A DNA stretch of 64,000 nt from Costus lasius (taxonomy: Eukaryota > Streptophyta > Magnoliopsida > Zingiberales > Costaceae): NCBI GenBank assembly GCA_027563935.2, contig CM050454.1:21883501-21947500 (forward strand), read 5' to 3'. Of the stretch, positions 21,278-32,093 are shown piece by piece. Numbering within the stretch: the first letter of the stretch is position 1; the number at the start of each line of letters is the position of its first letter. The position numbers and the translations under genes are program-made. Under the pieces are notes generated by a model. It was not told the origin of the DNA. It saw only the letters and a list, made by a program, of their open reading frames with translations, and did not search any database.

Positions 21278-24200
21278 ATGAGCTTCAATGTGCGATCCCT
21301 ACTGGAAAGGGAGAAGTTTGCTGGGCCAAACTTCTCAGACTGGTTTGGACACCTTAAGATCGTTCTTAAGGCAGAGAGGAAACTGTATGTCCTCGAGACG
21401 GCTGTGCCGCCTCAACCCGCTGCGAACGCCGCAAGGGCGGTTCGGGATGCCTATGAAAAGCACGTCAATGATAGCATTGATGTCGCTTGCCTGATGCTAG
21501 CGTCTATGACGCCACCGCTGCAGCGTCAGCATGAGGATATGTCGGCTATAGAGATCATAGCGAACCTCAAGATACTGTATGCTGCACAGGCGAGGACAGA
21601 ACGCTATAATCTGACGAAGCTCTTCTTTCAGAGCAAACTGGCTGAAGGGAGCCCAGTGGGAGCTCACGTGCTCAAGATGATTGGGCACAAGGAGGCTCTG
21701 GAGAAACTGGGGCATACCATTAACCAGGAGCTTGCTGTAGACATCATTCTACAGTCTCTTCCGCCTTCTTTCGATGCGTTCATCATTAACTTTAATATGA
21801 ACAAAATCGATTGTACTCCGGCAGAGCTGTTGAATATGCTCTTGACTACTGAGGAAACTCTGAAGGGAAAGCCTTCAACCTCTGTCTTAATGGTTCCTTC
21901 AAGGAACAAGAAGAAGGGGAAGAAGGGCAAGGCCCCTGTCAAGAACTACAGTAAGGCGCTGAAACAGAAGGTGAAGCGGTCGAAGGACAACAGGTGTTTC
22001 CACTGTGGCCAGCTGGGTCACTGGAAAAAGGACTGTAAAGCGCTCCAAGGAGATAAGAGGGGAAGCATCGCTTCTGGCTCAGGTATATATGTGACTGAGG
22101 TCATGTTATCTTCTTCTACTATATCATGGGTGTTGGACACTGCATGTGGAGTTCACATTTGTTCAAATGTACAGGAACTCAAGAGAAGAAGGCAGGTGGG
22201 ACAGCATGAGGTAGACCTACGAGTTGGAAACGGGGCACGGGTTGCTGCTGTTGCTGTAGGAGACTATTTCATTTCTTTACCATCTGGCATTGTATTAGAA
22301 TTAAACAATTGTTATTTTGTACCCAGTATTACCAAGAATATTATCTCTATTCCTGCTCTTGTCAGGAAAGGATTTGCCTTTGAATGCAAGATTTCAAAGT
22401 GTGTTTTATCTTATGATAATATTGTGTATGCAACTGGTTCAATTAACAATGGGTTATTCATGTTGGACATGGAATATTCTATACAAAACATTGATAATAA
22501 GAAAGCCAAGTATGCTGATGACAGCACCTTGCTATGGCATAGTCGTTTAGGCCATATTAACGAGAAGCGCATTAAGCGGTTGCATGATCATGGACTGCTG
22601 GGATCATTCTCCTATGAGGAGATTGATATATGCAAAGCTTGTTTAATGGGTAAAATGACGAAGTCACCTTTTCCTAACAAAGGTCAAAGGGCTTCAGGTT
22701 TACTTGACCTTATACACAGTGATGTGTGTGGGCCTTTTAGTAAACATGCCAGAGGTGGCTATCATTACTTCATTACCTTTACTGATGATTTCAGTAGGTA
22801 TGGATATGTCTATTTGATGAGACATAAGAGTGAATCTTTTGACAAGTTCAAAGAGTTCAAAAATGAAGTACAGAATCAGCTAGGCCGAAATATCAAGGCA
22901 CTTCGTTCTGATCGAGGTGGTGAATACCTAAGTCATGCGTTTACTGACTATCTGAAGGAGTGTGGGATTATCTCACAGCTCACTCCGCCAGGAACACCGC
23001 AATGGAATGGTGTGTCCGAGAGGAGAAATAGAACGTTACTTGATATGGTTCGTTCTATGATGAGTCAGGCTACTCTACCGTATTCCTTTTGGGGTTTTGC
23101 ACTGGAAACAGCTGCAAAGGTACTAAACCGAGTGCCATCCAAGGCAGTTTCTAAGACACCATATGAGTTATGGTATAGGAAACAGCCAAGCTTGACATTT
23201 ATCAGGATCTGGGGTTGCGAGGCTTATGTCAAAAAGCTCGCCTCTGGGAAGCTGGAGAGCAGATCTGAGAAATGTATATTTGTCGGTTACCCTAAGGAAA
23301 CTAAGGGTTATTATTTCTACGATCCCAAAGAGAACAAAGTATTTGTTGCTCGGACGGCCATATTTCTTGAGAAGGAGTTTCTTCTGCAAGAGGCCAGTGG
23401 GAGAGAAATAAAGCTGGATGAGATTCCAGAAGAAGGACAAAGTAGTCAAGCACAGTTGGATGTGCCTGAGCCGGTAGAACAGGTTGTCGAACAACCTGAG
23501 GCTCAAATATCATGGGAACCGCGAAGATCGGGAAGGATCCGTCGACAGCCTGAGCGCTATGACGGAGTCTACATCATTGATAATGATGAACCCCTCACAT
23601 ATGCGGATGCGGTTAGTGGACCGGAGTCAGCTAGATGGCTTGAAGCTATGCGAGCCGAGATGGACTCCATGTCAGATAACCAAGTCTGGGATTTGGTTGA
23701 TCCGCCTCCGGGAGTAATCCCTATAGGCTGTAAATGGATCTTCAAGAAGAAGGTTGACATGGATGGTAACATGGTTACCTATAAAGGCAGGCTGGTTGCG
23801 AAAGGTTTCAAACAAATCTACGGGATAGATTATGATGAAACTTTCTCACCTGTAGCCATGTTTAAGTCTATTCGGATTCTTTTCGCGATAGCTGCATATT
23901 ATGATTATGAGATCTGGCAGATGGATGTGAAGACAGCTTTCCTTAATGGAAATCTGGATGAGGATGTGTATATGACACAACCTGAGGGTTTCACTAATCC
24001 ATCAGATCGTCATAAAATATGCAAGTTAAAGAAGTCCATTTATGGACTTAAACAAGCATCTAGAAGCTGGAATATTCGTTTTGATGAATCAATCTCTGAG
24101 TTTGGTTTCATCAAGAACGAAGATGACCCGTGTGTATATAAGAGGTTTAGTGGGAGCGTAATTACATTCCTAATCCTCTACGTCGATGACATCTTGATCA

Positions 24201-25162
24201 TTGGAAATGATATTCCTGAACTGCATGCTGTTAAAGCATGGTTAAGGAAATGTTTCCAGATGAAAGATCTAGGAGAAGCAGCCTATGTATTAGGTGTGAA
24301 GATCTACAGGGATAGATCTAAGAGGCTTCTCGGGCTGTGCCAGAGTACTTACATCGATAAAGTCCTGGAGAGATTTCATTTAGAGAATTCTAAACGAGGA
24401 TATCTTCCAGTCAGACATGGTCTGAATCTTTCAAAGAGTCAGTGTCCACAAACACAGACTAAGAAAGATGAAATGGACAATACGCCTTATGCTTCGGCTA
24501 TTGGGTCCATTATGTATGCGATGTTGTGTACTCGCCCAGACGTCGCTTACGGGTTAAGCGTGACCAGTCGGTTCCAAAGTAATCCAGGTATGGCGCACTG
24601 GATTGCGGTCAAGAACATTTTAAAATATCTGCGGAGGACCAAAGATATGTTCTTGATATATGGTGGTCAGGAAGAACTCAGTATAGAAGGATATACTGAC
24701 GCTTCGTTCCAGTCGGACCAGGATGATTTCCGATCGCAATTAGGCTATGTTTTTAGCTTGAATGGTGGAGCAGTGGTGTGGAAGAGTTTCAAACAGTCAA
24801 CTGTTGCTGATTCCACAACAGAAGCCGAGTATGTTGCAGCCTCGGAAGCATCCAAGGAGGCAGTGTGGATTCGTAAGTTCGTGAAAGAACTTGGTGTCGT
24901 TCCTTCGAGTGCAGATCCTTTGGTTATCTTCTGTGATAACACTGGAGCAATCGCACAAGCAAAGGAACCACGGTCGCACCAGAAGTCCAAGCACATACAG
25001 AGACGGTTTCACTTGATCCGGGAGATCATTGATCGAGGCGAGATCAAAATCTGCAAAGTTCATACAGATGACAATCTGGCTGACCCGCTTACCAAGCCTC
25101 TGGCGCAGCAGAAGCATGAGAAGCACTGTAATAATATGGGTTTGAGGTTTCTCAACCATTAG
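21278..25162 (+). CDS. Copia A1 gag-pol polyprotein, intact (1294 aa)
   Basis: A single frame encodes everything needed for retrotransposition. In order: gag (about 1-235), zinc knuckle CFHCGQLGHWKKDC (240-253), aspartic protease with LDTACG (active Asp about 287), the pre-integrase HHCC domain (LLWHSRLGHINEKRIKRLH, CKACLMGK), integrase with D482, D545 and E581 (D545 and E581 separated by 35 residues), reverse transcriptase with QMDVKTAFLNG (Asp about 883) and YVDD (968-971), and RNase H (TDASFQSD about 1140, STTEAEY, CDNTGAI about 1220). The order Int-RT-RNase H makes it Ty1/copia. The length is normal for the superfamily and there are no internal stops. ATG at 21278 is the first in-frame start after the leader, but a spliced start in the LTR (19332) may be used. 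The protease has Asp-Thr-Ala-Cys, not the commoner Asp-Ser/Thr-Gly. Acts in cytoplasmic particles and, for integrase, the nucleus. Confidence 0.97.
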   Translation: MSFNVRSLLEREKFAGPNFSDWFGHLKIVLKAERKLYVLETAVPPQPAANAARAVRDAYEKHVNDSIDVACLMLASMTPPLQRQHEDMSAIEIIANLKILYAAQARTERYNLTKLFFQSKLAEGSPVGAHVLKMIGHKEALEKLGHTINQELAVDIILQSLPPSFDAFIINFNMNKIDCTPAELLNMLLTTEETLKGKPSTSVLMVPSRNKKKGKKGKAPVKNYSKALKQKVKRSKDNRCFHCGQLGHWKKDCKALQGDKRGSIASGSGIYVTEVMLSSSTISWVLDTACGVHICSNVQELKRRRQVGQHEVDLRVGNGARVAAVAVGDYFISLPSGIVLELNNCYFVPSITKNIISIPALVRKGFAFECKISKCVLSYDNIVYATGSINNGLFMLDMEYSIQNIDNKKAKYADDSTLLWHSRLGHINEKRIKRLHDHGLLGSFSYEEIDICKACLMGKMTKSPFPNKGQRASGLLDLIHSDVCGPFSKHARGGYHYFITFTDDFSRYGYVYLMRHKSESFDKFKEFKNEVQNQLGRNIKALRSDRGGEYLSHAFTDYLKECGIISQLTPPGTPQWNGVSERRNRTLLDMVRSMMSQATLPYSFWGFALETAAKVLNRVPSKAVSKTPYELWYRKQPSLTFIRIWGCEAYVKKLASGKLESRSEKCIFVGYPKETKGYYFYDPKENKVFVARTAIFLEKEFLLQEASGREIKLDEIPEEGQSSQAQLDVPEPVEQVVEQPEAQISWEPRRSGRIRRQPERYDGVYIIDNDEPLTYADAVSGPESARWLEAMRAEMDSMSDNQVWDLVDPPPGVIPIGCKWIFKKKVDMDGNMVTYKGRLVAKGFKQIYGIDYDETFSPVAMFKSIRILFAIAAYYDYEIWQMDVKTAFLNGNLDEDVYMTQPEGFTNPSDRHKICKLKKSIYGLKQASRSWNIRFDESISEFGFIKNEDDPCVYKRFSGSVITFLILYVDDILIIGNDIPELHAVKAWLRKCFQMKDLGEAAYVLGVKIYRDRSKRLLGLCQSTYIDKVLERFHLENSKRGYLPVRHGLNLSKSQCPQTQTKKDEMDNTPYASAIGSIMYAMLCTRPDVAYGLSVTSRFQSNPGMAHWIAVKNILKYLRRTKDMFLIYGGQEELSIEGYTDASFQSDQDDFRSQLGYVFSLNGGAVVWKSFKQSTVADSTTEAEYVAASEASKEAVWIRKFVKELGVVPSSADPLVIFCDNTGAIAQAKEPRSHQKSKHIQRRFHLIREIIDRGEIKICKVHTDDNLADPLTKPLAQQKHEKHCNNMGLRFLNH

Positions 25163-25171
25163 ATTAAGTGC

Positions 25172-25182
25172 AAGTGGGAGAT
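25172..25182 (+). other. Polypurine tract of A1
   Basis: AAGTGGGAGAT ends exactly where the 3' LTR begins. Confidence 0.9.
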
Positions 25183-26883
25183 TATTGGGGTATGCCCTTA
25201 AGGCTAATGTTTGAGGCCTTGGGATTGTATAAGTATCATGTAATAAACTCTTATGTTTATAAAGGCATGGTTATTATTCAGGTTGCTACCTTGTCTGCTG
25301 TAATAAGTGTACTTCTGAATAATGTCTCAAAGCTGTTCAGCTAGGCTGACATGCATATGTCCTTAGTCGAGATATCTTGGTGAACATGAGACAGCCTTGA
25401 TATGATTGAGACTAATATGTGTGCTAATCTTATAGGATGCTTCGAGCATGAAATAAGATGTAGACTCATGGGTACATTGGATGTACTGGACAGACCCTAC
25501 TAGGATATTCAATTGTTTGTCACAATGTGAATAATCCTTGAATGCAACAAGTGGCACATGTCCTCTGACTTGAGATCACTTGTGTTTCTAAATGATGAAT
25601 GTCATTATTTTGAGGTAGTTCAATATCATTTGCAACATAATGATTATAGACTATCTTGGATAATGATCATGAGTCAGGTTAGGACACTAGTGATAGATAA
25701 AGGATTGCCGTCTCCTTGTTCAAGGAGTGTGATGTTCTAAAGGGGCCCCCCTGTATGAGATGATTGAGATAGTGTATGGCCATACCCAGATGACTATGTT
25801 CATCTGATCTAATCATGCTCATTGTATTGGAGTTACAGGCTTGACATGCTTGTCCAATAAGAACATCCAGTGGCAAAGGAAACATGTATGCCTTGTGAAG
25901 TGGATTCACACTTGTGCTGTGGTTTGGGTGTAGTCTTGGAAGACTCTTTCCTTTATATCGGGAGACAGTGATGTGTTGCTAGATACCCCTCACTGATTGT
26001 GATGACGTGAGTTATCGTTACCGACATTTAAAGGAAACCCTTAGGGTCGCACAATTTGGTGATATGACTTACTTGAGTCAGATCGGGTGGACTGGATTGT
26101 TTTGATTCAGTTTAAAGGAGATTAAACTCTGATTGTAAGTGAGATCCAGTCTGATCATGTTTGATTGATTAGGGCTTGAGATCGGTAAGCTTTGATCGAG
26201 AGTGTGGATGCTAGATCTGGGAGATCAAGAGCATCAAAGGATGAACGGCCAGATCTTGAACCTTAGGGTTTATTTTGGTCTGGACCAATACTTGGGCTGA
26301 TTTGGTTTGGTCATTGGACCAACTACATTGAACCGGCTCATATGTGAGCGCTTGGTTCATTTGTGAGATGAGATATGCGTTTGGTTCACTTCATGTGAAC
26401 GCATAACGCATGTGTTGAAGACTTACCATTTATGGCATTTCGGTTTTGCCATAGTGATGAATGTCTCCACATTCGATCACAAGCTTGGAAAAACGCTCAT
26501 CTCCCCTTTGGCTCTCGACGACACTCGAACTCTCGGGTGGTAGAGGTTGACGAGAAGAAGGATCGGCCAAGAAAGCTTTCATCATCTCCTTCCATTCGAC
26601 AAGGAACCTTGGGTGCCTTGCTAGCACAAGTGACGCCAAGGAAGTAAGAGATCTTCACCTTGTGTGTGAACTTTTGGAGGAGATCAAAGTTGCTCTCTTC
26701 TTCCAAGCCGACATCCAACTTCATGGCGTTGGTATGATCCCTTTAAAGATCCTTTCGCTTATACATAAGTTAACCATATGATCTACATGCGATCATGAGG
26801 GTGACACCCCTAAAATTGCATTTGCGCCCCCCTCTAGAAAGGGGCTTTATCCGCTTGCGCTCCCCCTTGAAGGGGACCTAACA
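25183..26883 (+). repeat. 3' LTR of A1
   Basis: A 1701-bp LTR, the same length as the 5' copy. It starts TATTGGGGTATGCC (TG changed to TA) and ends GGGGACCTAACA. It joins A2 gag at 26884. Confidence 0.97.
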
Positions 26884-26888
26884 ATACC
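26884..26888. repeat. Target-site duplication ATACC, right copy (A1)
   Basis: Perfect match to 17787-17791. A2 gag continues with ATC-AAC-CAG at 26889. Confidence 0.95.
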
Positions 26889-29800
26889 ATCAACCAGGAG
26901 CTTGCTGTAGACATTATTCTGCAGTCTCTCCCGCCCTCTTTCGATGCGTTCATTATTAATTTTAATATGAACAAGATCGATTGTACTCCGGCAGAGCTGC
27001 TGAATATGCTCTTGACAACTGAGGAGACTCTGAAGGGAAAGCCTTCAACCTCTGTCTTAATGGTTCCTTCTAGGAACAAGAAGAAGGGGAAGAAGGGCAA
27101 GTCCCCTGTCAAGAGTTACAACAAGGCTCTGAAACAGAAGGTAAAGCGGTCCAAGGACAACAGGTGTTTCCACTGTGGCCAGCTGGGTCACTGGAAAAAG
27201 GACTGTAAAGCGCTCCAAGGAGATAAGAGGGGAAGCGTCGCTTCTGGCTCAGGTATATATGTGACTGAGGTCATGTTATCTTCTTCTTCTATGTCATGGG
27301 TGTTGGACACTGCATGTGGAGTTCACATTTGTTCAAATGTACAGGAACTCAAGAGAAGAAGGCAGGTGGGACAGCATGAGGTAGACCTACGCGTTGGAAA
27401 CGGGGCACGGGTTGCTGCTGTTGCTGTAGGAGACTATTTCATTTCTTTACCATCTGGCATTGTATTGGAATTAAACAATTGTTATTTTGTACCCAGTATA
27501 ACCAAGAATATTATCTCTATTCCTGCTCTTGTCAGGAAAGGATTTGCCTTTGAATGCAATATTTCAAAGTGTGTTTTATCTTTAGATAATATTGTTTATG
27601 CAACTGGTTCAATTAACAATGGGTTATTCATGTTGGACATGGAATATTCTATACAAAACATTGATAATAAGAAAGCCAAGTATGCTGAAGACAGCACCTT
27701 GTTATGGCATAGTCGTTTAGGCCATATCAACAAGAAGCGCATTAAGCGGTTGCATGATCATGGACTGCTGGGATCATTCTCCTATGAGGAGATTGATACA
27801 TGCAAAGCTTGTTTAATGGGTAAAATGACGAAGTCACCTTTTCCTAACAAAGGTCAAAGGGCTTCAGGTTTACTTGACCTTATACACAGTGATGTGTGTG
27901 GGCCATTTAGTAAACATGCCAGAGGTGGCTATCAGTACTTCATTACATTTACTGATGATTTCAGTAGATATGGTTATGTCTATCTAATGAGACATAAGAG
28001 TGAATCCTTTGACAAGTTCAAAGAGTTCAAGAATGAAGTACAGAATCAGCTAGGCCGAAATATCAAGGCACTTCATTCTGATCGAGGTGGAGAATACCTG
28101 AGTCATGCGTTTACTGACTATCTGAAGGAGTGTGGGATTATCTCACAGCTCACTCCGCCAGGAACACCGCAATGGAATGGTGTGTCCGAGAGGAGAAATA
28201 GAACGTTACTTGATATGGTTCGTTCTATGATGAGTCAGGCTACTCTTCCATATTCCTTTTGGGGATTTGCACTGGAAATAGCTGCAAAGGTACTAAACCG
28301 AGTGCCATCCAAGGCCGTTTCAAAGACGCCATATGAATTATGGTATGGGAAACAGCCGAGCTTGACATTTATCAGGATCTGGGGTTGCGAGGCTTATGTC
28401 AAAAAGCTCGCCTCTGGGAAACTAGAGAGCAGATCTGAGAAATGTATCTTTGTCGGTTACCCTAAGGAAACTAAGGGTTATTATTTCTTCGATCCCAAAG
28501 AGAACAAAGTATTTGTTGCTCGGACGGCCATATTTCTTGAGAAGGAGTTTCTTCTGCAAGAGGCCAGTGGGAGAGAAATAAAGCTGGATGAGAATCCAGA
28601 GGAAGGACAAAGTAGTCAAGCATAGTTGGATGAGCCTGAGCCGGTAGATCAGGTCATTGAACAACCTGAGGCTCAGATATCACGGGAACCGCGAAGATCG
28701 GGAAGGATCCGTCGTCAGCCTGAGCGCTATGACGGAGTCTACATCATTGAGAATGATGAACCCCTCACTTATGCAGATGCGGTCGGTGGACCGGAGTCAG
28801 CTAGATGGCTTGAAGCTATGCGAGCCGAGATGGACTCCATGTCAGATAACCAAGTCTGGGATTTGGTTGATCCGCCTCCGGGAGTAATCCCTATAGGCTG
28901 TAAATGGATCTTCAAGAAGAAGATTGACATGGATGGTAACGTGGTTACCTATAAAGGCAGGCTAGTTGCGAAAGGTTTCAAACAAATCTACGGGATAGAT
29001 TATGATGAAACTTTCTCTCCTGTAGCCATGTTTAAGTCTATTCGGATTCTTTTCGCGATAGCTGCATATTACGATTATGAGATCTGGCAGATGGATGTGA
29101 AAACAGCTTTCCTTAATGGAAATATGGATGAGGATGTGTATATGACACAACCTGAAGGTTTCACTAATCCATCAGCTCGTCATAAAATATGCAAACTAAA
29201 GAAGTCCATTTATGGACTGAAACAAGCATCTAGAAGCTGGAATATTCGTTTTGATGAATCAATCTCTGAGTTTGGTTTCATCAAGAACGAAGATGACCCG
29301 TGTGTATATAAGAGGTTTAGTGGGAGCATGATTACATTCCTAGTCCTCTACGTCGATGACATCTTGATCATTGGAAATGATATTCCAGAAATGCATGCGG
29401 TTAAGGCATGGCTAAGGAAATGTTTCCAGATGAAAGATCTAGGAGAAGCAGCCTATGTATTAGGTGTGAAGATCTACAGGGATAGATCTAAGAGGCTTCT
29501 CGGGCTGTGCCAGAGTACTTACATCGATAAGGTCCTGGAAAGATTCCATTTAGAGAAATCTAAAAGGGGATATCTTCCAGTCAGACATGGTCTGAATCTT
29601 TCGAAGAGTCAGTGTCCACAAACACAGACTGAGAAAGATGAAATGGACAATACGCCTTATGCTTCGGCTATTGGGTCCATTAAGTATGCGATGTTGTGTA
29701 CTCGCCCAGACGTCGCTTACGGGTTAAGCGTGACCAGTCGTTTCCAAAGTAATCCAGGACAGGCACACTGGATTGCAGTCAAGAACATCTTAAAATATCT

Positions 29801-30332
29801 GCGGAGGACCAAAGATATGTTCTTGATATATGGTGGTCAGGAAGAACTCAGTATAGAAGGATATACTGACGCTTCGTTCCAGTCGGACCAGGATGATTTT
29901 CGATCGCAATCAGGCTATGTTTTTAGCTTGAATGGTGGAGCAGTGGTGTGGAAGAGTTTCAAATAGTCAACTGTTGCTGATTCCACAACAGAAGCCGAGT
30001 ATGTTGCAGCCTCGGAAGCATCCAAGGAGGCAGTGTGGATTCGTAAGTTCGTGAGAGAACTTGGTGTTGTTCCTTCGAGTGTCGATCCTTTGGTTATCTT
30101 CTGTGATAACACTGGAGCCATCGCACAAGCAAAGGAACCACGGTCGCACCAGAAGTCCAAGCACATACAGAGACGGTTTCACTTGATCCGGGAGATCATA
30201 GATCGTGGCGAGATCAAAATATGCAAGGTTCATACAGACGACAATCTGGCTGACCCGCTTACCAAGCCTCTGGCGCAGCAGAAGCATGAGAAGCACTGTA
30301 ATAACATGGGTTTGAGATTGCTCAACCATTAG
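26889..30332 (+). pseudogene. Copia A2 gag-pol, remainder after the A1 insertion; two TAG stops
   Basis: This continues the A2 frame: end of gag, zinc knuckle CFHCGQLGHWKKDC, protease (LDTACGVHIC), pre-integrase domain, integrase (IHSDVCGPF, LHSDRGGEY, NGVSERRN), RT (QMDVKTAFLNG, YVDDILII) and RNase H (TDASFQSD, CDNTGAI). The frame is the same throughout. It is broken only by TAG at 28623-28625 (between integrase and RT) and TAG at 29964-29966 (in RNase H). A1 has CAG at both sites, so both are C-to-T changes in a CHG context. The integrase has His where A1 has Arg just before the second catalytic Asp region (LHSDRGG versus LRSDRGG). Ends at TAG 30330-30332. Confidence 0.95.
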
Positions 30333-30341
30333 ATTAAGTGC

Positions 30342-30352
30342 AAGAGGGAGAT
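30342..30352 (+). other. Polypurine tract of A2
   Basis: AAGAGGGAGAT directly before the 3' LTR; entirely purine except the last base. Confidence 0.87.
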
Positions 30353-32088
30353 TGTTGGGGTATGCCCTTAAGGCTAATGTTTGAGGCCTTGGGATTGTAT
30401 CAGTATCATGTAATAAACTCTTGTGTTTATAAAGGCATGGTTATTATTCAGGTTGTTACCTTGTCTGCTGTAATAAGTGTACTACTGAATAATGTCTCAA
30501 AGCTGTTCAGCTAGGCTGACATGCTAAATGTCCTTAGTCGATATATCTTGGTGAACATGAGACAGCCTTGATATGATTGAGACTAATATGTATTCTAATC
30601 TTATAGGATGCTTCGAGCATGGAATAAGATGTAGACTCATGGGTACATTGGATGTACTGGACAGACCCTACTAGGATATTCAATTGCTTGTCACAATGTG
30701 AATGATCCTTGATTGCAACAAGTGGCACATGTCCTCTGACTTGAGATCACTTGTGTTTCTAAATGATGATTGTCATTGTTTTGAGGTAGTTCAATATCAT
30801 TTGAAACATAATGGTTATAGACTATCTTGGATAATGATCATGAGTCAGGTTAGGGCACTAGTGATAGATAGAGGATTGCCGTCTCCTTGTTGAAGGAGTG
30901 TGGTGTTCTATAGGGGCCCCCTAGATGAGATGATTGAGAAAGTGTATGGCCATACCCAGGTGACTATGCTCATCTGATCTAATCATGCTCATCATATTGG
31001 AGTTACAAGCTTGACAGGCTTGTCCAATAAGAACATCCAGTGGCAAAGGAAACATGTAATGCCTAGTGAGTTGATTCACGCTTGTGCTGTGGTTTGGGTG
31101 AAGTCTTGGAAGACTCTTTCCTTTATATCGGGAGACAGTGATGTGTTGCTAGATACCCCTCACTGATTGTGATAACGTGAGTTATCGTTACCGACATTTA
31201 AAGGAAACCCTCAGGGTCGCACAATTTGGTGATATGGCTTACTTAAGTCAGATCGTGTGGACTGAATTGTTTAGGTTCAGTTTAAAGGGAAAGAGACTCT
31301 GATTGTAAGTGAGATCTAGTCTGATCATGTTTGATTGATTGGGGCTTGAGATCGGTAAGCTTCGATCGAGAGAGTTGATGCTAGATCGGTGAGATCAAGA
31401 GCATCAAGAGATAAACGGTTAGATCTTGAACCCTTTGGTTCAGAGTGAGATCTAGACCATGGCTTGGGCTGGTTTAATTTGGTTCTTGAACCAAATTGAA
31501 GTGGATTAAAGTTGCTTGAACCGGTTCACAAAGGGTGAATTCTTGGTTCAAGGCGTTAGGCGTTTTTGGTTTGGTTGTGGCGCATGGCTTCATATCTTCC
31601 ATTTATGGAATGTAATGAAGGCGACTTCACCTTAACGCAAAAACGTTTTTGAACGCTCGACTTCACTCTTCTCTTCTCAACGTTCCTCTTTGGGGGCGAA
31701 AGGATTCGGACGAGAAGGAGAAGAAGAAGGTTACTCTCGCCAAGCTTCATCTCGAAACACCCTCACGCGACAAGGATTCTTTGAAGTGCTTTTGCTAGCA
31801 CAAAGGACTCAAAGAGCAAGCTATCTTCATCGGTTGTGTGCGTCACCTTTGGAGAAGGAGCACTTGAACCTTTGCTTCCAAGGCATCATCAAATCGATGG
31901 CATTGGTATGATCTTTTAGATCTATTCCTCTTATACAAGTTGATCATATGCTTTTATGATTGCGATCCCATGAAGCCCTATCTTCCGCTTGCAAAACTCT
32001 ATATGTGCGCCACAATCAGGGTTTCGGCTTCCCTCTTGAAAGGGGTTTTCTACAAGTTTTGGCCCCCCTCTTGAAAGGGGTTTCTTCA
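30353..32088 (+). repeat. 3' LTR of A2
   Basis: 1736 bp, TGTTGGGGTATGCC to GGGGTTTCTTCA. It is nearly identical to 13833-15569, and the 1-bp length difference comes from an A run at about 31640. Confidence 0.95.
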
Positions 32089-32093
32089 GATTC
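32089..32093. repeat. Target-site duplication GATTC, right copy (A2)
   Basis: Perfect match to 13828-13832; E3 sequence continues from 32094. Confidence 0.93.

Larger units (their letters stand above)
17792..26883 (+). mobile_element. Ty1/copia element A1, full length and apparently intact
   Basis: A 9092-bp element with two 1701-bp LTRs, tRNA-Met PBS, PPT, a single open gag-pol frame of 1294 codons and a perfect ATACC duplication. It is the innermost and youngest insertion of the central nest. By eye the LTRs differ at fewer than ten positions. One visible flaw is the first dinucleotide of the 3' LTR, TA where the 5' LTR has TG. Confidence 0.97.
13833..32088 (+). mobile_element. Ty1/copia element A2, complete but split by A1
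   Basis: LTR (13833-15569), PBS, leader, gag (from 17351), the A1 insertion (17792-26883), the remainder of gag-pol (to 30332), PPT and LTR (30353-32088). Without A1 the element is about 9.2 kb. The LTRs are 1737 and 1736 bp and differ by about seven substitutions and one 1-bp indel counted by eye, so the insertion is recent. Two TAG codons disrupt pol. Confidence 0.95.
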
